NCBI RefSeq assembly: GCF_002797715.1
Contig: NZ_PGFF01000001.1
Coordinates: forward strand, 2,627,304 to 2,691,303
Direction of reading: 5' to 3'
Length of the DNA stretch: 64,000 nt
Source: Diaminobutyricimonas aerilata
GTDB lineage: Bacteria > Actinomycetota > Actinomycetes > Actinomycetales > Microbacteriaceae
The notes under the pieces are model-generated. The model was not told the origin of the DNA. It searched no databases and saw only the letters and a program-made list of their open reading frames with translations. Position numbers and translations under genes: made by a program. Of this stretch, positions 31,324 to 42,070 are shown piece by piece. Position 1 is the first letter of the stretch; every line of letters starts with the position of its first letter.

Positions 31324-33678
31324 ATGTCCGAGGGTCGACGCCGTGCCCTGTCATCCCGCGCCGCCGCGACGATCGCCGCCGCTCTCGTCGTCGGGGCGGG
31401 CGCGTCCGCCCCGGTGCACGCGGTCGGGCTGCCCGACGTGAACGCCCACGGGGCCGTCGTGCTGAACGGCGGCACTCTCACCCTCGCGTCCACTCTCGAG
31501 GGCGGCCACCTCTCGACCCGGGTCGAGACCACGGATGCACGACACTGGGCGCCCGAGAACGTCATCGTGCACGCTCCGCCGAGCACCGCCACGACCGTCG
31601 GCGCCGAGCAGCCGCACCTCGGGGATCCGGGGACGCCGATCTGGACCCTGCCGTCGGAGCCGACCGTCGACGCCCCCACCCTGGGCTGGAGCATCGCGGG
31701 CGCGACCGCCCACGAGGACGTGCTCTGGACGCTCGAGGCCGCCGAGGGTGCCGGTGACGTCGTGCTGACGGCGCAGCCGGCGAGCACCGAACCCCTCTTC
31801 TCGACCCGCGACGGTGTCGACGACACCGATGCGTTCCCGATCCCCGCCGGCACGACGGCGGCGGGGCCGTGGGCGTTCACCGCCGAGGGCGTCTACTGCC
31901 TCTCGTTCACCCGCTCGGTCACCCCGACCGGCGGGACGACCACGACCGACGCCTTCCCCCTCACGATCGCGGTCGGCGATGTGGACGTGGACGGCATCGA
32001 CCCGGCCGACTGCACCGCGGAGGAGCCGCCGGTCGAGGAACCGACGGACCCCGTCTGGGACGTGCCGAACGGCGCGGTCAACGCCGCCGGTGCCACCGTG
32101 CTCAACGACGGGCACGTCGACGTCGCCGCACTCGTCGACGGCGGCGCGCTCGTCACCCGCGTGAAGGACACGACCGAGTCGTCCACCCCGACCTGGCGCG
32201 ACCCGGACGCGACGGTGCTGCAACTGCTGCCCGGCTCGCGGACCACCGTGCCCGACCTGCCGGCGTTCTCGTTCCTCGGGGTGCCGGGTGCCGACCTCTG
32301 GCAGCTCTCCCACATCCAGCAGCCGGGTCTGTTGTGGCCCGGCTGGTCGACGGAGGCGATCCCGGCCGGCTCCCTGGCGGGCGGGGTCAGCTGGGCGCTC
32401 ACGGGGGCCGACGGACCGGGCGATTTCCTGCTCTACCAGCCCTCGGCGCAACTGGGCGCGGTCGACGTGCTGTTCTCCACCCGCGACGGCATCACGGCCG
32501 CCGACGGCTTCGCCATCCCGCAGGCGACCCACGCGCACGGCGCGTGGTCGTTCACCGCCGAGGGCGACTACTGCCTCGCCTTCCAGCGAGCCGCGACTCT
32601 GCCTTCCGGCGCCGTGGTGCGGGACGACTTCACCCTCGCCGTCGCCGTCGGCACGGCCGACGTCATGGGCCTCGACCCCGCGGATTGCGCCGATCGCGTC
32701 GGTGGCGATCCCGGATCGACTCCCCCGCCGCCCGCGCCGGGGCCCGCCCCGCAAACGCCGGACGCGACGGCTCCGGTGCGCGAGGTGCCCGCCGCACAGT
32801 GCACGGCGAGCGCCACGATCCTCTCCGCCGGTCACATCGACTACGCCTCCCGGATCGTCGACGGCGGGCTGCGCTCCCTCATCGGCGACGACACCTCGGG
32901 CACGAAGGTGTACCGCGATCCGGAGGGCGTCATCCTCTGGCTCAAACCGGATGCCCGACTCACCCTTCCCGGCGGTTACGGTGCCGTCGGACCGGCCGGA
33001 TCCACCGTGTGGCAGGTACCCCAGTCGCAGAACCCGGCGCTCATCTGGCTCGGCTGGAACACCGAGTCGCTCAACTCCGGCAACGCCCGCGGCACCGTCT
33101 CGTGGTCGCTCGACCGCGTGCAGGGACCGGGCTCGGTCAAGGTGTACCTCACGGGCGCGTTCGGCGGTGTGCAGACGATGGTGTTCGACGGCGGCGGCCG
33201 CTACGAGATCCCGCTCGGCGTGCACGCGCACGCCAACTGGGCGTTCAGCACGGAGGGCGTCTACCGGCTCACGATGACGCAGGCGGTCACCCTGTCCGAC
33301 GGGCGCCGCACGAGCGACACGAGTACCGTCACCGTCGCCGTCGGCGCCGTCGACCCCGCCTCGGCCGCCGCCGGCACCGCGTGCGGCGCCGTCTCCCGCC
33401 CGCTCTCCCTCCCCCACGAGAAGGCCGGCACGCTGCGGTCGGCGTCGCAGGTGTCGGCGGATGCGGCGAGCGCCGACGCCCGCCCGGTGCGCATCGAGCG
33501 CGAGGGCGACGACCCGGTCGCCGCCCCGTTCGCCGCGCTCACGAGCGGCGCCCCGGTGCCGCTGCTGCTGAGCGTGCTCGGCGCGCTGCTGCTCGCGGGC
33601 GCGGTGTTCACCGGTGCGCTCTGGTGGACCCGGTCGAGCGCGACCCGGTCGGGCGTGAGCCGACGGGCCGCGAGGTGA
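31324..33678 (+). CDS. Surface-anchored protein with three choice-of-anchor M repeats
   Basis: 784 residues: signal peptide (TIAAALVVGAGASAPVHA), three copies of the actinobacterial wall-repeat domain (choice-of-anchor M, TIGR03769 type), a proline-rich spacer near 470, and a C-terminal TM helix (LLLSVLGALLLAGAVFTGALWW) with a basic tail. Each repeat has GHVDVAALVDGG-like and WLGWNTES-like blocks and ends in a pattern like HANWAFSTEGVYRLTMT. Repeats are about 200 residues. It starts an operon of seven genes with a metal ABC transporter; ATG 31324 is chosen as it starts the signal peptide. Likely binds or displays metal at the surface. Confidence 0.88.
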   Translation: MSEGRRRALSSRAAATIAAALVVGAGASAPVHAVGLPDVNAHGAVVLNGGTLTLASTLEGGHLSTRVETTDARHWAPENVIVHAPPSTATTVGAEQPHLGDPGTPIWTLPSEPTVDAPTLGWSIAGATAHEDVLWTLEAAEGAGDVVLTAQPASTEPLFSTRDGVDDTDAFPIPAGTTAAGPWAFTAEGVYCLSFTRSVTPTGGTTTTDAFPLTIAVGDVDVDGIDPADCTAEEPPVEEPTDPVWDVPNGAVNAAGATVLNDGHVDVAALVDGGALVTRVKDTTESSTPTWRDPDATVLQLLPGSRTTVPDLPAFSFLGVPGADLWQLSHIQQPGLLWPGWSTEAIPAGSLAGGVSWALTGADGPGDFLLYQPSAQLGAVDVLFSTRDGITAADGFAIPQATHAHGAWSFTAEGDYCLAFQRAATLPSGAVVRDDFTLAVAVGTADVMGLDPADCADRVGGDPGSTPPPPAPGPAPQTPDATAPVREVPAAQCTASATILSAGHIDYASRIVDGGLRSLIGDDTSGTKVYRDPEGVILWLKPDARLTLPGGYGAVGPAGSTVWQVPQSQNPALIWLGWNTESLNSGNARGTVSWSLDRVQGPGSVKVYLTGAFGGVQTMVFDGGGRYEIPLGVHAHANWAFSTEGVYRLTMTQAVTLSDGRRTSDTSTVTVAVGAVDPASAAAGTACGAVSRPLSLPHEKAGTLRSASQVSADAASADARPVRIEREGDDPVAAPFAALTSGAPVPLLLSVLGALLLAGAVFTGALWWTRSSATRSGVSRRAAR

Positions 33679-35300
33679 CCCGCCGGATCGCCGTCGCGGC
33701 GGCGGGTGCCCTGCTGCTCGCCGGCTGCGCGAGCCCGGCCGCCCTCACCCCCGACGACGGACGGCTGCAGGTGGTCACGACGACGGGACTGCTCGCCGAC
33801 CTCGTGCGCAACGTCGGCGGCGACCTCGTGCGCGCCGTCGCGCTCGTGCCCGACGGCGCCGACCCCCACGGCTACGAGCCGACCCTGCGCGACGCGGCGG
33901 ACGCGGCGCACGCCGACGTGGCGTTCAGCAACTACGCCCTGCAGGAGCCGCGGGGCGTCATCCGCACGCTCGAGGCGAATCTGCGACCGCAGGCGACGCA
34001 CGTCTCGCTCGCGGAGGAGTCCGCGAAGTACGCGGCCGAGCTCATCCCCCTGATCGAGAACGCGAACCTCGACACGATCTGGCTCGGGGTGCGCGCCCAG
34101 GGTGCCGGCGCGGCCTACGGGGCCGACCCGTCGTCGGAGGTGCTGTTCACCGTCACCGCCGTCGACGGGCCGGGCGACGTGTTCGCCTACCTGACCGGCA
34201 CGTTCGGCGACACCGACGTCTACCTCGACTCGAGCGACGGCTTCGACGCGGCGGGCGGCTACCTCGACGACACGATGACGCTGCCGCTCGACGCCCACAC
34301 GCACCTCTCCTGGGCGTTCACCGAACCGGGCGTCTACACGCTCGACGCGCAGGCGCGCGTGCAGGCCGGGCAGAGCGCACGCCCGGTGCCGGTGGATGAG
34401 GCGCGCTTCGTCTTCGCCGTTGGCGTCGACCCGGCGCGCGCACAACGCCCCGACGCGGCCGTGCTCGACTCCGGCCACGCCGACCTCACCGTCGACCTCG
34501 ACGGCGGACGTCTCGAGGTGCGCTACGACGCGCAGGGCGGCACGACGCGCAGCGCCACGGCGGCGGATGCGCACGGCCACAGCCACGGCGGGGGGATGCC
34601 CTTCGCGCCCGACGAGGTCGTCATCGCCGTGCCCTCCCGCGCCCTCGACGAGGTACCGGACGGCCGCCAGTTCGCCTTCCTGGGGGCGCCGGGGTCGCGG
34701 CTCTACCAGTTGCCGCAGGCGGTGCTGGGGCGCAACGTGCACGGCGAGATCGATCCGCACCTGCTGCAGAACGTGCGCAACGCGATGGCGTACACGCAGC
34801 TGATCCGCGACACCCTCGTCGACGCCGACCCCGAGCACGCGCGGGAGTACCGCGCGAACGCCGACGCGTACCTCGCCGAACTCACCGAGCTCGACGACGA
34901 CGTGCGCGAGCGCCTCGCCGACATCCCCGAGGAGCACCGCGACGTGGTCACCACCCACGCCGCGTTCGGCTACCTCGCGGACGCGTACGGGTTGCGGGTC
35001 GCCGGCACCGTGACCCCGACCCCGTCCGTCGAGGCGTCGCTCGCCGACCGGCGCAAGCTCGCCGAGACGATCCGCACCCTCGAGGTGCCCGCGGTCTTCC
35101 TCGAACCGCACCGCGCCGGCCGCACCTCGACCCTCGCCGACATCGCCCGGGGACTCGGCATCGCCGTGTGCCCGCTCTACGGCGACACCCTCGACGGCAC
35201 CGTCGGCTCCTACATCGAGCTCATGCGGTTCAACGCGGAGAGCCTGCACGACTGCCTCACCCCTGTTCACAGCACCAGCACCGACCCGGAAGCACGATGA
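33675..35300 (+). CDS. Anchored-repeat ABC transporter metal-binding lipoprotein (ZnuA-like)
   Basis: 541 residues from a GTG that overlaps the previous stop (GTGA). Lipobox LLLAGC lies at about 13-18. The protein is a cluster A-I metal-binding protein split by a wall-repeat insert: N-lobe with the first ligand in DGADPHGYEPTL (His near 66), an insert of about 230 residues with the choice-of-anchor M signature (LDTIWLGVRAQG to HLSWAFTEPGVYTL), a His-rich loop AHGHSHGGG, then the C-lobe with ligands in GEIDPHLLQN, VTTHAAFGYLADAYGL and LYGDTLDG. The ligand set suits zinc or manganese. It delivers metal to the permease. Confidence 0.92.
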   Translation: MTRRIAVAAAGALLLAGCASPAALTPDDGRLQVVTTTGLLADLVRNVGGDLVRAVALVPDGADPHGYEPTLRDAADAAHADVAFSNYALQEPRGVIRTLEANLRPQATHVSLAEESAKYAAELIPLIENANLDTIWLGVRAQGAGAAYGADPSSEVLFTVTAVDGPGDVFAYLTGTFGDTDVYLDSSDGFDAAGGYLDDTMTLPLDAHTHLSWAFTEPGVYTLDAQARVQAGQSARPVPVDEARFVFAVGVDPARAQRPDAAVLDSGHADLTVDLDGGRLEVRYDAQGGTTRSATAADAHGHSHGGGMPFAPDEVVIAVPSRALDEVPDGRQFAFLGAPGSRLYQLPQAVLGRNVHGEIDPHLLQNVRNAMAYTQLIRDTLVDADPEHAREYRANADAYLAELTELDDDVRERLADIPEEHRDVVTTHAAFGYLADAYGLRVAGTVTPTPSVEASLADRRKLAETIRTLEVPAVFLEPHRAGRTSTLADIARGLGIAVCPLYGDTLDGTVGSYIELMRFNAESLHDCLTPVHSTSTDPEAR

Positions 35301-36276
35301 CCCGCACCCGTTTCCTCACCCGCGCCCTGCCCGCCGCCGCCCTGCTGCTCGCCGCGGCGTCGCTGCTCGCGCCGACCGCCGCATCCGCGACCGGCACCGA
35401 CCTCGATCAGACCCTCGACGAGAACATGGCGGTGGTGGGCGGCGAGCGCGTGCTCGACGTCGGCCACGTCGACATGGGCCCGAAGTTCGTCGACGGCGAG
35501 TGGAGGTTCCTCATCCACGACGACGTCGCCAAGGCCGATGCGAACGCGACGAGCGTGTGGCGCTACCCCGACGAGACGGTGCTGCACGTGAACGACGCAT
35601 CGCAGCTCACGGTGCCCGACGACCCCGCCTACGCGTTCCTCGGCGCCGAACCGGGTTCGCCGGTGTGGGTGGTGCCGCAGACGCAGAACCCCGACGTCGT
35701 CTGGCTCGGCTGGAACACGCAGGACCCGGAGGTCATGCAGAGCATCGACCGCGGCATCACCCTGTCGCTCACCGGCGCGGAGGGACCGGGCACCGTGACG
35801 GTCTACCTGCAGTCCGGCTCGTTCGGCGAACCGCAGGTGCTGTGGGACTCGCGTGTGACCGAGCCGCAGGCGGCATGGGTCGACGTCAACACGCACACCC
35901 ACGCCAACTGGGTGTTCACGCAGCCGGGCGTCTACCTGCTCGAGCTGACCGCCGAGGCGGACCTCGTCGACGGGTCCACCGTCTCCGACACGCAGGTCGT
36001 ACGGTTCGCCGTCGGCTCGTCCACCCCGCCCGTCGACGCCTTCGCGGCGACGTGGGGCGGCACGGGCGCGGCGGCAGCGGCGGACGCCGACCCGCGGGCC
36101 GCGACCGAGCCCGCCGCGGTCCCGGCCGAGGCCGGCAGCGATCCGCTCGTGCCGATCCTGCTCGGGGCGATCGCGGTCGTCGCGCTCGCTCTCGTCGCGG
36201 GCATCGTCGTCGCCGTCGTGCGCGGCAACCGCGCCAAGCGCGCGGTGCTCGCGGACCGTGGTGAGGAGTCGGCCGG

Positions 36277-36280
<4 letters not shown>
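35297..36280 (+). CDS. Choice-of-anchor M domain protein with C-terminal TM anchor
   Basis: 327 residues. Signal peptide with LLLAAASLLAPTAASA, a single wall-repeat domain (VLDVGHVDMGPKFVDGEW, WLGWNTQDPEV, then THTHANWVFTQPGVYLLEL), an Ala-rich spacer, TM helix VPILLGAIAVVALALVAGIV and a basic cytoplasmic tail. It overlaps both neighbours by four bases (ATGA). Sits between the binding protein and the ATPase, so it is likely an integral part of the transporter surface assembly. Confidence 0.88.
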
Positions 36281-37025
<745 letters not shown>

Positions 37026-37026
<1 letters not shown>

Positions 37027-37952
37027 TGAGTCCGCTCGACTTCCTCTCCGACCTCCTCGACCCCGACCTGGCGTTCCTCGGCAAGGCCCTCGCGGTCGCC
37101 GTCATGTCGTCGATCGTGTGCGGCGTGGTGGGCACCTTCGTGGTGCTGCGCGGCATGGCGTTCATCGGCGACGCCGTCGCGCACTCCGTCTTCCCCGGGC
37201 TCGCGATCGCGTTCGTCGTCTCGGGCAACCTCGTGCTCGGCGGCACGATCGCGGGGGTGCTCACGGCCGTGCTCGTCGCCGTGTTCGCGCAGAACCGTCG
37301 CGTGAAAGAGGACTCCGTCATCGGGGTGTTCTTCGTCGGCAGCTTCGCGCTCGGCATCGTGATCCTCGCGCAGGCGCCCGGGTACGCCGGCAGCCTGCAG
37401 CAGTTCCTGTTCGGGTCGATCACCGGCATCCCCGACAGCGACCTGCTCGTGGTGGGCGGCATGGGCCTGCTCGTGCTGCTCGTGCTCTCCGCCGTGCACA
37501 AGGAACTCGTCGCCGTGAGCCTCGACCGGGAGTCGGCGCGTGCGATGGGGCTGCCCGTGTTCGCGCTGGATCTGGTGCTCTACGTGCTCGTCACCCTCGC
37601 CGTGGTGATCAGCGTGCAGACGATCGGCAACATCCTCGTGCTGGCCCTGCTCATCACCCCTCCCGCGACCGCGCGGCTGCTCACCGACCGGCTCGGCGTC
37701 ATGATGCTGCTCTCCCCCGTGATCGGCGGACTCGGCGCGCTCGTCGGTCTCTACCTCTCGTGGGCGTGGGAGGTGCCCACCGGCGGCACGATCGTGCTCG
37801 TGCTCACGGGCGGGTTCCTGCTCGCCTGGTTCCTCGCGCCGCGCGGCCTGCTCGGCAGGCGCCTCGCCCGGCGACGTGCGGATGCGCACACCGAGGACGC
37901 GCTCGCACCGGGAGCGGACGACGCCCCTGTGCCGGCGGAGGCGCGCGCATGA
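37026..37952 (+). CDS. Anchored-repeat ABC transporter permease (ABC-3/ZnuB-like)
   Basis: 308 residues with eight or so TM helices of the ABC-3 family. Typical segments: VLRGMAFIGDAVAHSVFPGLA near 40, SVIGVFFVGSFALGI near 97, and the cytoplasmic coupling region ESARAMGLPVFALDLVLYVL near 175. TGATG overlap with the ATPase gene. The permeases of this class import Zn, Mn or Fe. Confidence 0.94.
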
Positions 37953-38725
37953 ACGCCGGCCACCGCGGCCGCACGGGCTGGCTGCTGCCCTCCGCCACCG
38001 CGCTGCTCGCTGCCCTCGGCGCAGGTGCGCTCGTGGCCGCGGCTCTCCTCCCCGCCCCGCAGCAGGCGGCCGCGCCGACTCCCGAGCGGAGCGCCCCGAC
38101 CGACACGGCGCAACCGGTGCCGGAACGGCGGCACGACGCGCAGGCGGCGACACCCGTCGCGGACCTCGCCGACCCGGCATGGCTGGCCCGCACCTCCGTC
38201 GCGACGGACATCCCGCCCCGCGCGCTCGCCGCCTACGCCGGCGCCGCGCTGGATGCCGAACAGACCCATCCCGGGTGCGGCCTCGGCTGGAACACCCTCG
38301 CCGCGATCGGCCTCGTCGAGTCGGGACACGGCACCCTCGGCGGCGGCGCCCTCGACGGCGACGGTGTCGCGTCGCCGCCCGTCGTCGGCGTTCCGCTCGA
38401 CGGTCGCGGCGTCGACGCCGTGGCCGACACCGACGGCGGCGCGCTCGACGGCGACGGCACCTGGGATCGCGCCGTCGGACCGATGCAGTTCATCCCGTCG
38501 ACCTGGGCGTCGACCGCCCGAGACGGGGACCGCGACGGCCGCACCGACATCCACGACCTCGACGACGCCGCCCTCACCGCTGCGGAGCACTTGTGCGACG
38601 TGGGCGGCGACCTCACCGAGCCGTCTGCGTGGATCGCGGCGATCGGCGCCTACAACTCCTCCGTTGACTACAACAACCGCGTCGCCGCCGCGGCCGACGA
38701 CTACGCCGCGCGCGCCTCCGCCTGA
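37949..38725 (+). CDS. Lytic transglycosylase-like protein
   Basis: 258 residues. Signal anchor TALLAALGAGALVAAALL, then a Pro/Ala-rich linker and a lysozyme-like domain from about 90. The catalytic glutamate is in AAIGLVESGHGTLGG near residue 122; VGPMQFIPSTWAS and SVDYNNRVAAAAD match MltB-type transglycosylases. It overlaps the permease gene by four bases, so it is made with the transporter and may open gaps in peptidoglycan for the wall-anchored proteins. A transglycosylase is not usual in metal importer operons. Confidence 0.85.
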   Translation: MNAGHRGRTGWLLPSATALLAALGAGALVAAALLPAPQQAAAPTPERSAPTDTAQPVPERRHDAQAATPVADLADPAWLARTSVATDIPPRALAAYAGAALDAEQTHPGCGLGWNTLAAIGLVESGHGTLGGGALDGDGVASPPVVGVPLDGRGVDAVADTDGGALDGDGTWDRAVGPMQFIPSTWASTARDGDRDGRTDIHDLDDAALTAAEHLCDVGGDLTEPSAWIAAIGAYNSSVDYNNRVAAAADDYAARASA

Positions 38726-38760
38726 CCTCCCCCCAGCACCCCGAAGAAAGGAACACCCCC

Positions 38761-41700
38761 GTGATCACTTCCACCCGAAGGCGGCGGCCCGCCGCCTTCC
38801 TCACCGCCGCGGCGGTCGCGGCAGGAGCACTCCTGCTGCCGGCCCTCCCCGCGGCGGCGGCCGACGGACCCGCGCCCCAGCCGCGCGAGCATCGTCTGCT
38901 GCAGGACATCCACACCGACGCGATCTCGACCTTCCTCGAGAACGGGCAGCTGTCGCTCGGCACGAAGGCCGACGTGCCCGAGGGCAACGGCACCCGCTTC
39001 GCCGCCGACGATGTGTGGTTCCACGTCGATCACGACGCCCGGATGACGGCCCCGGCCGGCATCGAGTTCGTCGCGCCCGCCGGCGCGGAGATCTGGCTCG
39101 CGCCCATGACCCAGAACCCGGAGACGATCTGGCCGGGCTTCTCGACGGAGTCGGTGCCGAACAACGCGATCGACGGCAACAACACCACCTTCCGCCTCGT
39201 CGACGTCGAGGGACCGGGCAAGTTCGAGCTGTTCACGTTCGGCTCCTTCGGCCAGCCCAACCGCCTGTGGTCGTCGACCGAGGACCTGAAGTCGTTCACC
39301 GTGCAGCGCACCCACATGCACGCGAACTGGGCGTTCACGGCGCCGGGCATCTACCGGATCACGATCGAGGGGTTGGTGACCATCGGCGGCATCCCGTCGA
39401 CGTCGACCGCGACGTACACCTTCGTGGTGGGCGACGCGCCGGTGCTGGCGGAGACCTCGGTCGCGCTCGAGACGTCCGCGACGGACCTCGTGCTCGGCGA
39501 TCCCCTCACCCTCGACGCGACGGTCGAACCGGCCGCCGTCGACGGGTTCGTGGAGTTCCGCGCCGGCGGGAGCGTGATCGGCCACGAGCGCGTGGCCGAC
39601 GGACGCGCGAGTCTCACCGTGCCGCAGCTCGGCGTCGGAGTGCACGCGATCACCGCGGCGTTCGTGCCGGAGACCCTGAACCTCGCCACCGCATCCGTGT
39701 CGGCGCCCGTGCAGGTCACGGTCACCGAAGAGGCGGGCGGCGACGTCTTCGCCATTCGCGGCATCGCCGAGGCGTACGCGCCCGGCGGCCTGCTGACCGC
39801 CCGCGTCGTGGGCGCCACCCTCGACCAGGGTGAGGAGTTCGAATGGCTCATACGTCCGATCGGCGCCTCCCATGGCGGCGACCCCGTCACCGGCACGGGA
39901 ACCGACGCTTCCGCGGGGCGACTGGAGCTCCCGGTCGACATCTCGCACGACGGTTTCGAGCTCAGCGTGCGGCTCCTCTCCGGCGACCCCGTCGAGCAGC
40001 AGACCGTGTGGGTGCCCATCGAGGTGACCCCGGCGGCTCAGGCCGTCACGGCGGTGCTGGAGACGGCGACCCCGACGTACCTCGGCGACCCGTCCGTGCT
40101 CGCCATCGACGGTGCACCCGGGGAGGGCGAGAGTCTGCAGCTCGTGTTGAGTTACGGCGGCTTGTGGTACCCCACACCCGACGGCGTGAGGGTCGAGGGC
40201 TCGCGCATCGTCGTCGACAGCCCGTTCGCCTTCACGGGTGAGTGGGCGGTGCAGACCGTGCGCGACGGCGTCGCGGTCGCCCAGTCCGCTCCGATCGCGG
40301 TCGAGGTGCGCGAGCGCGAGGTTCTGATCGCCGGCGTGCAGGGCGTCTACCGCGACGGGGCGACGCTCCGCGCCACCGGCGAGGTGTACCCGCAGCGGGA
40401 CGACCTCTACTACGTGTGGCAGTACATGAACCTGAACACCGATCCGTGGACGAACCGCATCGTGAAGGAGGGCTCCGGTGCCGAGGCGCTGAGCGTCGAG
40501 ATGCCGCTCACCGTCGCTGACGACGACGGGATGCTGTTCCTCATCGCCCACGTGGGCGACGCGGCCGGGCCGATGGTCGGGCAGACCAACGTGCCGGTGC
40601 TCGTCTCCGACGCCGACCCCGACACCCAGCTGTTCTTCTTCCAGGGTCTGAGCGGTCACTACCACCAGGGCGGCGCGATCGACCTCGTGCTCGCCGCCGA
40701 CCCCGCCCTCGCGGAGGGCGACACGGTGGCGTGGGACTGGCGCTGGCCCGGACAGGAGTGGACCACGGTGCCCGGCGCCTCGGGCCTCAAGCACCGCCTC
40801 ACCGCGGAGCAGGCACTCGACGGCGTCGAGGTGCGGGCGACGCTCGCGTTCGCGGGCGGAGGTGAGCCGATCGTCGCCGAGCCGGTGACGATCCACGTCG
40901 ACGACCACGGTGCCGCGCCGCGGCAGAAGCTGAGCATCACCGGTCTCGCCGAGCAGTACACCGCCGGTGACGAGGTGACTCTCGATGCGACCGTGACTCC
41001 CGCATCCGTCATCGACCGGTACGACTGGTTCGTGCAGCGCGCGGGCGAGAGCACCCCGATGCTGGTCGAGGACCAGCACGACTCGACGCTCACCTTCGCC
41101 GCGACCGAGGATCTCGACGGGGCCGCGGTCTTCGCCCGGCTGACCCTGCCCGACGGCACGCCGTACGTGGAGTCGACCCCGGTGTCGCTGAACATCGTCG
41201 AGGCGCCGCCGGTCGAGACCGAGATCACCGTCTCGGGCCTCGAGGAGTCGTACACGGCCGGGGACGCACTCACCCTGACCGCCGCGCAGGATCCGGACAC
41301 CGGCGAGGACCACTGGCACTGGTTCATCCGTGCCGCGGGCTCCGAGGAGTTCGTGGTCATCCCCGGCCAGGCGACCGCCACCCTCACCCGCACGGTGTCG
41401 GAGGCGGACGACGGGGCCGCGATCATCGCGCGGCTCTACGGCCACGATCACGCCGTGATCGGCGAATCGGAGCCGGTCGTGCTGAACGTCGAGCCCGTCG
41501 ACCCGGGTCCGGGCCCGGGTGAGCCCGGTCCCGACGCGAAGCCGACCGGTGCTCCCGCACCGCGCACGGCGGCGGACGTCGACGGATACGCGGAAGGCGG
41601 GCTCGCGCTCGACTCCGCCACGGTGAAGCAGGGTCAGGTGCTCACGGTCGGGCTCGGCGAGGAGCGCGCGGGCGAGTGGACGGCCGCGTGGCTGCTCTCC

Positions 41701-41991
41701 ACCCCGACGCTGCTCGGCGGCGACTGGGCGCAGGCCGACTCGGCCGGGGCGCTCACCGTGCGCATCCCCGAGGACGCGGAGGTCGGGGCACACCGCCTCG
41801 CGGTGTTCGATGCCGAGGGTGAGCTCGTCGGGTGGGCGTCCCTCACCGTCACGGCCGCCGACGGCACGGTGCCCACCGGCACGCTCGCGCAGACCGGCGG
41901 CGAGCTCCGCCCGGAACTGCTCGTGCTCCCGCTGCTGTTCGGGGTCATCGGCACGCTGCTGCTGCTGCGCCGCCGCGCCAGCACGCGGTAA
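38761..41991 (+). CDS. Large wall-anchored protein with LAXTG sorting signal
   Basis: 1,076 residues from GTG behind AAAGGA. Order: signal peptide; an N-terminal choice-of-anchor M domain (GQLSLGTKADVPEGN, PGFSTESVPN, THMHANWAFTAPGIYRITIEG); an Ig-like domain (EPAAVDGFVEFRAGG); about five further beta-rich repeats, several starting in a form like GLAEQYTAGDEVTL or GLEESYTAGDALTL; then a Pro/Gly linker and the sorting signal LAQTGG, TM helix (VLPLLFGVIGTLLLL) and RRRASTR. LAXTG is the class E sortase motif common in actinobacteria. Final gene of the operon, followed by a strong terminator. Confidence 0.9.
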   Translation: MITSTRRRRPAAFLTAAAVAAGALLLPALPAAAADGPAPQPREHRLLQDIHTDAISTFLENGQLSLGTKADVPEGNGTRFAADDVWFHVDHDARMTAPAGIEFVAPAGAEIWLAPMTQNPETIWPGFSTESVPNNAIDGNNTTFRLVDVEGPGKFELFTFGSFGQPNRLWSSTEDLKSFTVQRTHMHANWAFTAPGIYRITIEGLVTIGGIPSTSTATYTFVVGDAPVLAETSVALETSATDLVLGDPLTLDATVEPAAVDGFVEFRAGGSVIGHERVADGRASLTVPQLGVGVHAITAAFVPETLNLATASVSAPVQVTVTEEAGGDVFAIRGIAEAYAPGGLLTARVVGATLDQGEEFEWLIRPIGASHGGDPVTGTGTDASAGRLELPVDISHDGFELSVRLLSGDPVEQQTVWVPIEVTPAAQAVTAVLETATPTYLGDPSVLAIDGAPGEGESLQLVLSYGGLWYPTPDGVRVEGSRIVVDSPFAFTGEWAVQTVRDGVAVAQSAPIAVEVREREVLIAGVQGVYRDGATLRATGEVYPQRDDLYYVWQYMNLNTDPWTNRIVKEGSGAEALSVEMPLTVADDDGMLFLIAHVGDAAGPMVGQTNVPVLVSDADPDTQLFFFQGLSGHYHQGGAIDLVLAADPALAEGDTVAWDWRWPGQEWTTVPGASGLKHRLTAEQALDGVEVRATLAFAGGGEPIVAEPVTIHVDDHGAAPRQKLSITGLAEQYTAGDEVTLDATVTPASVIDRYDWFVQRAGESTPMLVEDQHDSTLTFAATEDLDGAAVFARLTLPDGTPYVESTPVSLNIVEAPPVETEITVSGLEESYTAGDALTLTAAQDPDTGEDHWHWFIRAAGSEEFVVIPGQATATLTRTVSEADDGAAIIARLYGHDHAVIGESEPVVLNVEPVDPGPGPGEPGPDAKPTGAPAPRTAADVDGYAEGGLALDSATVKQGQVLTVGLGEERAGEWTAAWLLSTPTLLGGDWAQADSAGALTVRIPEDAEVGAHRLAVFDAEGELVGWASLTVTAADGTVPTGTLAQTGGELRPELLVLPLLFGVIGTLLLLRRRASTR

Positions 41992-42002
41992 GGCACACGA
42001 CG

Positions 42003-42033
42003 ACGGGGCGGCCGGGTACTCCGGCCGCCCCGT
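42003..42033 (+). terminator. Intrinsic terminator of the transporter operon
   Basis: Perfect 13-base arms ACGGGGCGGCCGG and CCGGCCGCCCCGT around the loop GTACT, 11 bases after the stop. It is GC-rich with a short T/C tail, so it may act on both strands. Confidence 0.8.
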
Positions 42034-42058
42034 TCTCGCGCCTGAGCGTGGGCACTCC

Positions 42059-42064
42059 TAGACT
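42059..42064 (+). promoter_or_regulatory. Leaderless -10 box (TAGACT)
   Basis: TANNNT hexamer 12 bases before ATG 42071, right after the operon terminator. The same hexamer and spacing serve serC (43937). Confidence 0.6.
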
Positions 42065-42070
42065 CCGAGC

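Noticed and set aside
31351-35270. Long minus-strand open frames opposite the wall protein and lipoprotein genes
   Set aside because: Shadow frames of GC-rich genes; signal peptides, repeats and lipobox are all on the plus strand.
38701-41793. 1,030-codon minus-strand open frame
   Set aside because: Antisense to the LAXTG wall protein; composition is typical of antisense GC-rich frames.
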